The notes under the pieces: generated by a model
Told to the model about the DNA's origin: nothing
The model's input: the letters and a program-made list of their open reading frames with translations, nothing else
The model's database searches: none
Shown: one piece after another, positions 6,278 to 13,250 of the stretch
Numbering within the stretch: the first letter of the stretch is position 1
How the letters are laid out: each line of letters begins with the position of its first letter
Source: an uncultured Campylobacter sp.
GTDB lineage: Bacteria > Campylobacterota > Campylobacteria > Campylobacterales > Campylobacteraceae
Direction: 5' to 3'
NCBI RefSeq assembly: GCF_938017705.1
Contig: NZ_CALIIS010000028.1
Span: forward strand, 1 to 20,987
Length of the DNA stretch: 20,987 nucleotides
Translations under genes and position numbers: made by a program

Positions 6278-7268
6278 TACGGACGAGCAGGCGGAACAAA
6301 CCGAGAAGCCGGAGCAAACACAGCAGCCAAAAAATAGCGATCTAGATAAATTAAAATCTATGGATCTGATCGAGATAGCGCGCACGACGCGCATCGACGC
6401 GCAAAATTTAGAATATATCATCAACAAAGACTTCGAGAAGCTAGCAAATTTTAACGTTAGAGGCTACATTAAAATTTTAGAGCGCGAGTTCGGGCTGGAT
6501 CTGTCGGACTGGATAAGCGAGTTTGAGGTCGCAAAGGAGGGCTTCGCGCCCGTTAAAAAGGCCAAAGTCGAGCAGGTTTATGGTCAAAGGGTCAGCCCTA
6601 ACAAAAGCGGCGGCGGTTGGCTTTTATGGCTGCTTGCGATGGTACTAATCATAGGCGCGATCTTTTATTTCGGACTTTATAAAAGCTTCGGCGACTTTTT
6701 GGGCTCGCTTTTATGGGAGCAAAACAAAACCACCTATTCTGACGCTCCGATTGTAAATAATACTCAAAAAAAGCTTGAAAACATCGGTATCGACGTCGTT
6801 TCGCACAACGCTACAGATGAAAAATTCGCACTAAAGTCAGATGCCAATGCAGCCGCTGTTGCGGATGAAAATTTAAGCTCGCTCAATGCGCTGGACCGCT
6901 CTATCAGGATCGAGCGCGCGAGTATTAAGACTGAGGAAAATTCTACCGACGGAAACGCTACTCAAAGTGCGCCCGCACCCAGCAAAGATATTGTGCTTAG
7001 CCCGCGCGGTAAGATGTGGATCGGCATTATCGATCTAAAAAGCGGCAAGAAGCGCGAGATGGTCATAAATACCCCTTACGTCGTCGCTTCGCAAGGGAAT
7101 GAGGAGCTGCTAATCTCTACCGGTCACGGGATGTTTGAGCTCGGCAAAGCCGATGGCAACGTAACTTTCAGCGAAAGAAACACTCAAAAATTTCACGTTA
7201 AAGATGGCAATATCACTAAAATTTCAGCCGATGAGTTTCTGCGCCTAAACAAGGGCAAAAAGTGGTAA
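6249..7268 (+). CDS. RodZ-like single-pass membrane protein
   Basis: A 339-residue protein with the RodZ layout. It has a Glu/Gln-rich cytoplasmic N-terminus (1-30), an HTH-like helical domain (about 36-92, DLIEIARTTRIDAQNLEYI and NVRGYIKILEREFGLDL), one transmembrane helix (about 124-143), an Asn/Asp/Ser-rich periplasmic linker (about 160-225) and a C-terminal beta-rich domain (about 228-339) resembling the RodZ C-terminal domain. A role with MreB in cell-shape control is plausible, but the sequence alone does not prove it. The ATG at 6249 lies inside the methyltransferase gene (29-base overlap) with only a weak ribosome-binding site, so coupling is likely. A strong terminator follows 3 bases after the stop. 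Confidence 0.78.
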   Translation: MEEIEEKLNNTDEQAEQTEKPEQTQQPKNSDLDKLKSMDLIEIARTTRIDAQNLEYIINKDFEKLANFNVRGYIKILEREFGLDLSDWISEFEVAKEGFAPVKKAKVEQVYGQRVSPNKSGGGWLLWLLAMVLIIGAIFYFGLYKSFGDFLGSLLWEQNKTTYSDAPIVNNTQKKLENIGIDVVSHNATDEKFALKSDANAAAVADENLSSLNALDRSIRIERASIKTEENSTDGNATQSAPAPSKDIVLSPRGKMWIGIIDLKSGKKREMVINTPYVVASQGNEELLISTGHGMFELGKADGNVTFSERNTQKFHVKDGNITKISADEFLRLNKGKKW

Positions 7269-7271
7269 AAT

Positions 7272-7295
7272 CCTCGCTTTCGTGCGAGGTTTTTT
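7272..7295 (+). terminator. Rho-independent terminator after the RodZ-like gene
   Basis: A perfect 6-bp stem CCTCGC/GCGAGG around a TTTCGT loop is followed by TTTTTT. The preceding AAAA can extend the stem against the T run. It starts 3 bases after the stop codon and ends the rRNA-modification transcript. Confidence 0.92.
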
Positions 7296-7798
7296 GCTCG
7301 TAGAATTTTGCCGCAGAGGACAGAGGGTAAAATTTTAGCTCGCTATGTGCGCAGTTTAAATTTAAACCCGCGAGCGTAAATTTAAAGGTTTAAACTGCGC
7401 CGCCTTGGATAAAATTTTAAACGGCGTAGGTAAAATTAACGGTGCGGATAAAATTTCAAGCGCTGCGGCCGCTTGCGGTAGTGCGATAAATTTAAAGGGT
7501 TATCGTTCGAGGACGCGGCGTAAAAACGGCAGCTTTAATCGTTATCGTTTCGATCGGACGTAAATTTAAATAGTGCCGCAAAGGGTCACGATGCTCTAAA
7601 TTTAAACAATCAATGCCCCCGCGGTTTTAAAATTTTAGCGAGGTAAAAGTTTAAATTGCTCGAGCAATATAAAAAGCGCCGCCGCATCGACGCTAAGGCT
7701 TGAAATTTTAGCCTCCGTGCGGCGCGAGCAGATCGCGGCGCTTAAGGCGCGAAATTTTAAATATGGTTTGAAAATTACTTTAAGATAAGAGGTTTGAG
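7296..7798. other. Gene-free region with a long perfect inverted repeat
   Basis: About 500 bases hold no credible gene. The DNA alternates AAATTTAAA-like words with GC-rich words and contains the 12-bp inverted repeat at 7349-7400. The right end should carry the aminotransferase promoter. An AAGAGG-type ribosome-binding site lies about 9 bases before its ATG, but the promoter itself is not clear. As I recall, C. jejuni has a small periplasmic-protein gene (Cj0151c) at this point, which would be missing here. Confidence 0.5.
7349..7400. repeat. Perfect 12-bp inverted repeat in intergenic DNA
   Basis: The arms GCGCAGTTTAAA (7349-7360) and TTTAAACTGCGC (7389-7400) are exact reverse complements separated by 28 bases. 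The spacer itself contains TTTAAACC and GGTTTAAA-like segments that allow competing pairings. There is no T run after the right arm, so it is not a standard terminator. Confidence 0.75.
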
Positions 7799-9004
7799 AT
7801 GTTTGACGAAATTCGTTTTTCAAAAATCGAGCGTTTGCCCAATTACGTTTTTGCCGAGGTCAATGCCATAAAAATGGCGGCGCGCAGATCCGGTGAAGAT
7901 ATAATCGATTTTTCAATGGGCAATCCCGACGGCAGGACGCCGCAGCATATAATAGACAAGCTTTGCGAAAGCGCGCAAAAGGACAAGACGCACGGCTACT
8001 CCGTAAGTCAGGGCATCTACAAGCTGCGACTTGCCTGCGCGAATTGGTACAAGCGCAAATACGGCGTGATCTTGGACCCAGAAAGTGAGATCGTCGCCGT
8101 GATGGGCTCTAAAGAGGGCTTCGTGCATCTAACTAGCGCGATCGTAAATCCGGGCGATGTCGCGGTGGTGCCCGATCCTGCGTATCCGATCCACACCCAA
8201 GCCTTCATCATCGCGGGCGGCAACGTCGTTAAAATCCCGCTTGCCTATGATGAAAATTTAAATTTTAACGAGAATAAATTTTTCATCGATCTGCAAAAAA
8301 CTTTCGACGAGAGCATTCCGCGTCCAAAATACGTCGTCGTAAATTTCCCTCATAACCCTACCACCGTCGTCGTGCAAAAGAGCTTCTACGAGCGGCTCGT
8401 GGCGATGGCGCAGCAGGAGCGATTTTATATCATCAGTGACATCGCTTACGCAGAGATCGCTTTCGATGATTACAAAACGCCGTCGATCTTTGAGATCCAG
8501 GGTGCGAAGGACGTCGCGGTTGAGGCATACACGCTTTCTAAAAGCTACAATATGGCGGGCTGGCGCGTGGGTTTTGTTAGCGGCAACAAAAAGCTCGTAG
8601 CTGCGCTTAAAAAGATCAAATCGTGGTTTGATTACGGTATGTTTACGCCGATCCAAGTAGCCGCCACGATCGCGCTGGACGGGCCGCAAGAGTGCGTAGA
8701 GGAGATCCGCGCGAGCTATGAGAAGCGTAGAAATTTTTTGATTGACGCTTTTGCGGACGCAGGCTGGCAGATCGCAAAACCTAGTGCGTCGATGTTTGCG
8801 TGGGCGAAATTACCGCCCGCGGCGGCTCATCTAAGGAGTATGGAGTTTTCCAAGCAGCTTCTTACCAAGGCGCGCGTCGCCGTAAGCCCCGGCGTGGGCT
8901 TTGGCGCGGCGGGAGACGATTACGTGCGGATCGCTTTTATCGAAAACGAAAACAGGACCCGCCAGGCTGCTAGAAATATAAAAAAATATTTGAAAGAGAT
9001 CTGA
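7799..9004 (+). CDS. PLP-dependent class I/II aminotransferase (AlaC/aspartate-type)
   Basis: A 401-residue fold-type I aminotransferase. FSMGNPDGRTP lies near the N-terminus, and the cofactor-phosphate and substrate region GSKEGFVHL and PDPAYPIH is present. NFPHNPTT supplies the conserved Asn, and the Schiff-base lysine is K248 in YTLSKSYNMAGWRVGF. The C-terminal SPGVGFGAAGDDYVRIAF carries the substrate-carboxylate Arg. It resembles glutamate-pyruvate (AlaC-like) and LL-diaminopimelate-type aminotransferases; the exact substrate cannot be decided. It overlaps hom as TGATG, so aminotransferase and homoserine dehydrogenase are co-translated, which suggests a role in aspartate-family amino acid metabolism. 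From memory the same pair occurs in C. jejuni (Cj0150c-hom). Confidence 0.9.
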   Translation: MFDEIRFSKIERLPNYVFAEVNAIKMAARRSGEDIIDFSMGNPDGRTPQHIIDKLCESAQKDKTHGYSVSQGIYKLRLACANWYKRKYGVILDPESEIVAVMGSKEGFVHLTSAIVNPGDVAVVPDPAYPIHTQAFIIAGGNVVKIPLAYDENLNFNENKFFIDLQKTFDESIPRPKYVVVNFPHNPTTVVVQKSFYERLVAMAQQERFYIISDIAYAEIAFDDYKTPSIFEIQGAKDVAVEAYTLSKSYNMAGWRVGFVSGNKKLVAALKKIKSWFDYGMFTPIQVAATIALDGPQECVEEIRASYEKRRNFLIDAFADAGWQIAKPSASMFAWAKLPPAAAHLRSMEFSKQLLTKARVAVSPGVGFGAAGDDYVRIAFIENENRTRQAARNIKKYLKEI

Positions 9005-10272
9005 TGAAGGTAGCGATTTTAGGCGTCGGCACCGTAGGTAGCGAAGTTGCAAATATTTTGATCAAAAACAAAGATATAATCCTTGCCCGCGCGGGCGTTA
9101 GCATAGAGCCCGTAATCGGGCTCGTGCGCGATACGAGCAAAAAAAGGGACGTGCAAATTCCGCTTAGCAGCGACGCGCAAAGTATCATCGAGCGCGACGA
9201 CATCGACGTTTTTGTAGAGCTTATGGGTGGGGTAGAAAAGCCCTACGAGATCGTAAGTAAAATTTTAAAGCGCAAAAAGGCGGTCGTTACCGCAAATAAG
9301 GCGCTTTTGGCTTATCATCGCTACAAACTCCAAGCTCTAGCGGGCGATACGCCTTTTGGCTTTGAAGCGAGTGTGGCGGGCGGAATTCCGATTATCAAAA
9401 CCCTGCGCGAAGGGCTAAGCGCCAATCGTATCGAAAAAATAATCGGCATCGTAAACGGCACGAGCAACTTTATCCTTACGAATATGATGCAAAAAAACGA
9501 GAAATTTGAGGACGCGCTAAAGCGAGCTCAAGAGCTCGGATACGCCGAAGCCGATCCTAGCTTTGATATCGGCGGATTTGACGCGGCGCATAAGCTTTTG
9601 ATCTTAGCTAGCATCGCATACGGCGTGCACGGAGACCCTGAAGATATCCTAATCGAGGGGATCGAGGGGATCACACAGGAGGATATCTATTTTGCGCGCG
9701 AATTCGACTTCATAATCAAGCTGCTTGCGGTAGCTAAGCGCGCGTGCGACAACAAAGTCGAGCTGCGCGTCCATCCTGCGCTCATTTCAAAGGATCAAAT
9801 GCTCTCAAAAGTAGACGGCGTGATGAACGGCGTGAGCATCTACGGAGACTGCGTCGGCGAGAGTATGTATTACGGACCTGGCGCGGGCGGAAGCGCTACG
9901 GCAAGTGCGGTTATAAGCGATCTCATCGACATCGCGCGCGATAATAAAAATCCGATGCTCGGATATAAAATTTTGCCGAGCGAAAATTTTATGCAAATTC
10001 TGCCGAGCGAGCAGATCCGCACGAAGTATTATTTCAGGCTGCGCGTGCGCGACGAGAAGGGCGTGCTTGCAAAACTTACGAACATTATGAGTTTAAACGA
10101 TCTTTCGATCGACAGCTTTTTGCAAAAGCCGAAACTCAAAACGGATGAGGAAGTGACGCTGTTTTTCACGACGCATACGTGCTGCGAGAAGGACATAAAG
10201 CACGCTATAAGCGTGATCGGCGGCGAAAATTTTATTACGCAGAAGCCTTTTATGATCAGGATCGAAAGCTAA
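9004..10272 (+). CDS. hom: Homoserine dehydrogenase with C-terminal ACT domain
   Basis: Reduces aspartate semialdehyde to homoserine with NAD(P)H, the branch point to threonine and methionine. The 422-residue protein has the Rossmann motif GVGTVG at 7-12, the central GIVNGTSNFILTNM and GFDAAHKLLILASIA segments of the catalytic domain, and the GPGAGGSATASAVISDLIDIAR motif. A C-terminal ACT domain from about 342 (FRLRVRDEKGVLAKLTNIM) is the usual threonine-feedback module. The length is typical of the monofunctional enzyme. A small in-frame duplication (ATCGAGGGG twice, 9652-9669) gives IEGIEGI. The start overlaps the aminotransferase stop. Confidence 0.96.
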   Translation: MKVAILGVGTVGSEVANILIKNKDIILARAGVSIEPVIGLVRDTSKKRDVQIPLSSDAQSIIERDDIDVFVELMGGVEKPYEIVSKILKRKKAVVTANKALLAYHRYKLQALAGDTPFGFEASVAGGIPIIKTLREGLSANRIEKIIGIVNGTSNFILTNMMQKNEKFEDALKRAQELGYAEADPSFDIGGFDAAHKLLILASIAYGVHGDPEDILIEGIEGITQEDIYFAREFDFIIKLLAVAKRACDNKVELRVHPALISKDQMLSKVDGVMNGVSIYGDCVGESMYYGPGAGGSATASAVISDLIDIARDNKNPMLGYKILPSENFMQILPSEQIRTKYYFRLRVRDEKGVLAKLTNIMSLNDLSIDSFLQKPKLKTDEEVTLFFTTHTCCEKDIKHAISVIGGENFITQKPFMIRIES

Positions 10273-10273
10273 G

Positions 10274-10612
10274 TTGAGCTTAAAAGAATACATTTTCGGC
10301 TTTGCCTGCGAGGATCGTGCGGCGGAATTTTTGTGCGGCGAAGGGTTTGAAATTTTAAAACGAAATTTCCGCTGTCGCTTCGGCGAGATCGACATAATCG
10401 CGCGCAAAGACGGAATTTTGCATTTCGTCGAGGTGAAGGCTACGAGCGGCGATTATGACGCCGCAGAGCGCGTGACGGGCGCTAAGATGGCTAAAATTTT
10501 AAAGGCGGCGGAATTTTATCTGATGAGCTGTGATACGGACGAGCCGTGGCAGATCGACGTCGTGGAAGTTTATACAAAGCAGATAAAATTTATTGCCAAC
10601 ATATCTTTTTAA
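10274..10612 (+). CDS. YraN/UPF0102 family nuclease-like protein
   Basis: A 112-residue protein of the YraN (UPF0102) family, which has a PD-(D/E)XK-nuclease-like fold and no firmly established role. The family core is visible: a leading helix with E13...E18, ILKRNFRCRFGEIDIIA with G37-E38-I39-D40, and FVEVK with E53-V54-K55, followed by RVTGAKMAKILKAAEFYL. Translation most likely starts at TTG 10274, one base after the hom stop, because no ATG occurs before the conserved N-terminal helix. Its position directly after hom suggests the same transcript. Confidence 0.85.
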   Translation: MSLKEYIFGFACEDRAAEFLCGEGFEILKRNFRCRFGEIDIIARKDGILHFVEVKATSGDYDAAERVTGAKMAKILKAAEFYLMSCDTDEPWQIDVVEVYTKQIKFIANISF

Positions 10613-10647
10613 ATTAGAATTTTTATTATTTATTTAAGATAATGAAT

Positions 10648-10653
10648 TATAAT
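10648..10653 (+). promoter_or_regulatory. -10 box of the trxA promoter
   Basis: A perfect TATAAT follows AT-rich DNA (TTTTTATTATTTATTTAAG), and an AAGGAGA ribosome-binding site lies downstream at 10671-10677, 5 bases before the trxA ATG. The 70-base gap after yraN and the strong elements indicate independent, probably high, transcription. Confidence 0.75.
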
Positions 10654-10682
10654 CCGCAGAATTTTAACACAAGGAGAACATT

Positions 10683-10997
10683 ATGGGAAAGTATATAGAG
10701 CTTACTTCGGAGAATTTCGACGTTACTAAAGAGGGTGTCGCGCTAGTCGATTTCTGGGCGCCTTGGTGCGGACCGTGCCGTATGATCGCCCCGATCATCG
10801 AGGAGCTTGCGAACGATTACGACGGCAAGGCTAAAATTTGCAAAGTAAATACCGACGAAGCGCAGGATCTTGCGGTGCAGTTCGGCGTCCGCTCGATCCC
10901 AACGATACTATTTTTCAAAGACGGCGAGCTAAAAGCCCAACTCATCGGCGCGCAATCTAAGCAGATCATAGCCGACAAATTAAACTCGCTTCTGTAA
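10683..10997 (+). CDS. trxA: Thioredoxin
   Basis: Small cytoplasmic disulfide reductase, 104 residues. The active site is W28-C29-G30-P31-C32 (FWAPWCGPCRMIAPI), and the cis-proline loop is RSIPTILFF. It has its own TATAAT promoter, a strong ribosome-binding site and a strong terminator, so it is a monocistronic unit lying just upstream of trxB, which encodes its reductase. Confidence 0.98.
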   Translation: MGKYIELTSENFDVTKEGVALVDFWAPWCGPCRMIAPIIEELANDYDGKAKICKVNTDEAQDLAVQFGVRSIPTILFFKDGELKAQLIGAQSKQIIADKLNSLL

Positions 10998-11002
10998 ATT
11001 TT

Positions 11003-11027
11003 AAAAGGGCGGCTTTCGCCCTTTTTT
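11003..11027 (+). terminator. Rho-independent terminator after trxA
   Basis: The 9-bp stem AAAAGGGCG/CGCCCTTTT has a GCTTT loop and ends in a run of six T. It starts 5 bases after the trxA stop and separates trxA from trxB. Confidence 0.93.
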
Positions 11028-11107
11028 CTCCCACTCATCGTTATATTAATTAAATTCGTAAATTTAGCGCCCGCGACTTTACTTAATAAAATAATTAAGG
11101 AGAAAAA

Positions 11108-12052
11108 ATGTTAGATTTAGCAATTATTGGCGGCGGCCCTGCGGGGTTAGCGGCGGGGCTTTATGCTACAAGAGGCGGTTTAAAGGACGTCGTGATGTTT
11201 GAGATGGGTATGCCCGGCGGGCAGATCACCTCAAGCTCCGAGATGGAAAACTATCCCGGCGTCGCCGCGGTAACCGACGGGATGAGCTTTATGGCGCCTT
11301 GGCAGGAACAGTGCTTCCGCTTCGGGCTGAAGCACGAGATGGTGCGCGTGCTACGCATCTCAAAAGACGGCGACGGAAATTTTACGATCTATCTCGAGGG
11401 CGATCAAACGCGTCGCGCACGTGCCGTTATCGTGGCTACCGGCTCTACTCCGCGCCGCGCAGGGATCGAGGGCGAGGATGAGTTTTTCGGTCGCGGTGTC
11501 AGTACCTGCGCGACCTGCGACGGATTTTTTTACAAAGGCAAAGAGGTTGCCGTCCTCGGCGGCGGCGATACTGCGCTAGAAGAAGCGCTGTATCTAGCTA
11601 AAATTTGCTCTAAAGTCTATCTGATCCACCGCAGGGATGAGTTTCGCGCCGCGCCTTCGACCGTGCAAAGGGTGCGCAAAAGTGAGAATATCGAGCTCAT
11701 CACAAACGCGCTTGTAGAGCAGATCAAGGGCGATGCAAGCGGCGTAACGGGCGTCGTCGTCAAGGATAAAACCAGCGGCGCCGTGCGCGAGCTGCAGCTG
11801 CCTGGGATCTTCGTATTCGTGGGGCTTGACGTGCGAAACGAGGTGCTAAAGGGCGATGATGGCAAGTTCATCTGCGATGTCACGTCCGGCGGACAGGTCG
11901 CGGTAAATTTAAAGATGCAAACAAGCGTGCACGGGCTATTTGCGGCGGGCGATATGAGACAGGATGCGCCTAAACAGGTCGTCTGCGCGGCAGGCGACGG
12001 TGCGGTTGCCGCACTTAGCGCGATCGCATATCTGCAAGGACACGATAAATAA
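11108..12052 (+). CDS. trxB: Thioredoxin reductase
   Basis: NADPH-dependent flavoenzyme that reduces thioredoxin; 314 residues, normal length. FAD-binding GGGPAGLAAG lies at the N-terminus, PGGQITSSSEMENYPG follows, and the redox-active pair C134/C137 sits in STCATCDGFF. The NADPH-binding GGGDTALEEA and HRRDEFRAAP are present, as is the second FAD motif GLFAAGDMR near the C-terminus. An AAGGAG ribosome-binding site at 11097-11102 precedes the ATG by 5 bases. The gene lies beyond the trxA terminator, so it needs its own promoter; the AT-rich DNA at 11041-11092 has TATATT and TAAAAT candidates, none decisive. Confidence 0.97.
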   Translation: MLDLAIIGGGPAGLAAGLYATRGGLKDVVMFEMGMPGGQITSSSEMENYPGVAAVTDGMSFMAPWQEQCFRFGLKHEMVRVLRISKDGDGNFTIYLEGDQTRRARAVIVATGSTPRRAGIEGEDEFFGRGVSTCATCDGFFYKGKEVAVLGGGDTALEEALYLAKICSKVYLIHRRDEFRAAPSTVQRVRKSENIELITNALVEQIKGDASGVTGVVVKDKTSGAVRELQLPGIFVFVGLDVRNEVLKGDDGKFICDVTSGGQVAVNLKMQTSVHGLFAAGDMRQDAPKQVVCAAGDGAVAALSAIAYLQGHDK

Positions 12053-12073
12053 GCTTGTATTCGGCGTAAAATT

Positions 12074-12106
12074 CACGGCGCGGCGGGCAAAACTGTTTCC
12101 GCCGTG
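12074..12106 (+). terminator. Weak terminator candidate after trxB
   Basis: CACGGCG (12074-12080) pairs with CGCCGTG (12100-12106) around a 19-base loop, followed by CTTTAAATTT. The loop is long and the T run short, so this is a low-confidence call. Confidence 0.3.
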
Positions 12107-12164
12107 CTTTAAATTTAAAATCACGCCTGAAATTTTGAATGAAATAATGAAATTTTGACGCAAG

Positions 12165-12200
12165 GCGGCTCAAATTTAAAATTTCGTCAAATTGAGCCGC
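12165..12200. repeat. Inverted repeat between converging genes
   Basis: GCGGCTCAA (12165-12173) and TTGAGCCGC (12192-12200) are exact reverse complements separated by 18 AT-rich bases; a one-base bulge extends the stem by three pairs. On the minus strand the left flank reads TTTTGC into the stem. It sits between trxB and the converging lipoprotein gene and could act as a shared terminator, although strong T runs are absent. Confidence 0.45.
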
Positions 12201-12270
12201 AAAATAATGCTATCGTCTTTTGCGGAAACGCTTCCGAGCCGAAACGTCTTTTAAAAATTCAGATAAAATT

Positions 12271-13050
12271 TTATTGTCTTTCGTAGAAAGTCGCAAGGGC
12301 ATCTTCCGCCGTTTTTCTATTATTAAATGCCGATCTTATCTTAATAACATCATCAATTATATCTTTAGTCACTATAAATTTATCCGATAAACTTACGCTC
12401 TTATCGGCATTCACGATAAAATTTAATTCGATCGCAGCCTGTGGCGGCAGCTCTGCTGCCCTTCCAAGCTGTAGCCTTATTTGGCTAGGCGTTAGCTGCG
12501 AATAATAAGCGACGTCTTCTAATGAATCAATAATATTACTCATATAAATCGCAGAAGTTTTTGGTTCACCATCCTTTAGTATTTCGTCTTTTAATTTATC
12601 GTCGCAATCAACCGGCTTTTTTTGAAATGAGTAATCTATTTTGCCTCTGTCTTTGAGCTCCTCTTGAAATTTCGTCTCATTTATTTTGCAATGTTCATTT
12701 GCCAATTTAAGTAAACGCTGTTGTTTATCATCAGATTTATCTTTATAGAAAAGCACGGCACCTCTTAAAGACGTGTTTAGCGTAGCTTCTTTATATTTTT
12801 TGTTAAAGGCATCTACATCGACCTTTACTTTCTCCATATCTACGTCGCAGACCATCTTAACCGTCTTTAATCCGCCGTTTTCCTCTTTGCTCCACGTGAT
12901 ATTTTTGCAGATTTTTGAACCCTCGATCGCCGCGCCGATACTCATCGACTTAAAATTGGGAAGAGTATAATTTTTCACGAGCCCTACCTCATCCTCGCCG
13001 CATCCTGCTAAAATCAATGCCGCCAGCGCGGCGCCTAGTACATATTTCAT
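12271..13050 (-). CDS. Predicted lipoprotein, function unknown, lower G+C
   Basis: A 259-residue protein with a signal peptide and lipobox (L14-A15-G16-C17), followed by an acidic stretch GEDE, so it is probably an envelope lipoprotein. The mature part is Lys/Asp-rich with several further Cys residues (IC, VC, HC and DC contexts) and no family I recognise. The ATG at 13050 has AAAGGAACGAAG just upstream and starts the signal peptide. The open frame runs 58 codons further upstream, but that part crosses the selC tRNA and is not coding. Several parts of the gene are clearly AT-richer than neighbours such as trxB. It lies right at the 3' side of selC, which hints at acquisition. Confidence 0.78.
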   Translation of the reverse strand: MKYVLGAALAALILAGCGEDEVGLVKNYTLPNFKSMSIGAAIEGSKICKNITWSKEENGGLKTVKMVCDVDMEKVKVDVDAFNKKYKEATLNTSLRGAVLFYKDKSDDKQQRLLKLANEHCKINETKFQEELKDRGKIDYSFQKKPVDCDDKLKDEILKDGEPKTSAIYMSNIIDSLEDVAYYSQLTPSQIRLQLGRAAELPPQAAIELNFIVNADKSVSLSDKFIVTKDIIDDVIKIRSAFNNRKTAEDALATFYERQ

Positions 13051-13124
13051 CTTCGTTCCTTTGAAATAAATTCGCAAAGCGCTAGAGATCAAGAATCGTA
13101 AAAGTGGAATTTGATGAAAGAATT

Positions 13125-13221
13125 TGGCGAGAGAGGGAGGGAATCGAACCCCCCGGAAAACGGTCAACCGCCCTCCTATCGGATTTGAAGTCCGCAGACG
13201 CCACCAGGTCGCCATCCTCTC
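13125..13221 (-). tRNA. selC: tRNA-Sec (anticodon TCA)
   Basis: Selenocysteine tRNA of about 97 nt on the minus strand. The anticodon loop CTTCAAA carries TCA (complement of 13186-13188) inside GGACTTCAAATCC, as in other bacterial selC genes. A long variable arm forms a 9-bp hairpin (GGAGGGCGG with CCGTTTTCC, three G-U pairs). The T arm is GGGGG-TTCGATT-CCCTC, and the discriminator G and CCA are encoded. The acceptor pairs best as GAGAGG with TCTCTC-type sequence, after which an A-C mismatch appears; this is weaker than the usual 8-bp Sec acceptor and leaves the 5' end uncertain by one base. Its presence implies UGA decoding as Sec, in Campylobacter typically in formate dehydrogenase. Confidence 0.9.
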
Positions 13222-13232
13222 CAAATGCGGGA

Positions 13233-13238
13233 ATTATA
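13233..13238 (-). promoter_or_regulatory. -10 box of the selC promoter
   Basis: A perfect TATAAT on the minus strand lies 11 bases upstream of the mature tRNA 5' end, in the 29-base gap after the RND gene stop. This spacing would give a very short 5' leader. No clear -35 is seen. Confidence 0.65.
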
Positions 13239-13250
13239 GCGAGATAAAAT

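Noticed and set aside
12053..12270. Possible attachment-site repeat of the selC 3' end
   Set aside because: I looked for a copy of the tRNA T-arm and acceptor sequence in this stretch and saw none; the palindromes there are unrelated.
13155..13162. Homopolymer C6 run as a phase-variation tract
   Set aside because: It is only six bases long and lies within the T arm of the tRNA, so it is not a contingency locus.
13051..13224. N-terminal extension of the lipoprotein frame by 58 codons
   Set aside because: It runs across the selC tRNA, while the ATG at 13050 has a good ribosome-binding site and begins a proper lipoprotein signal.
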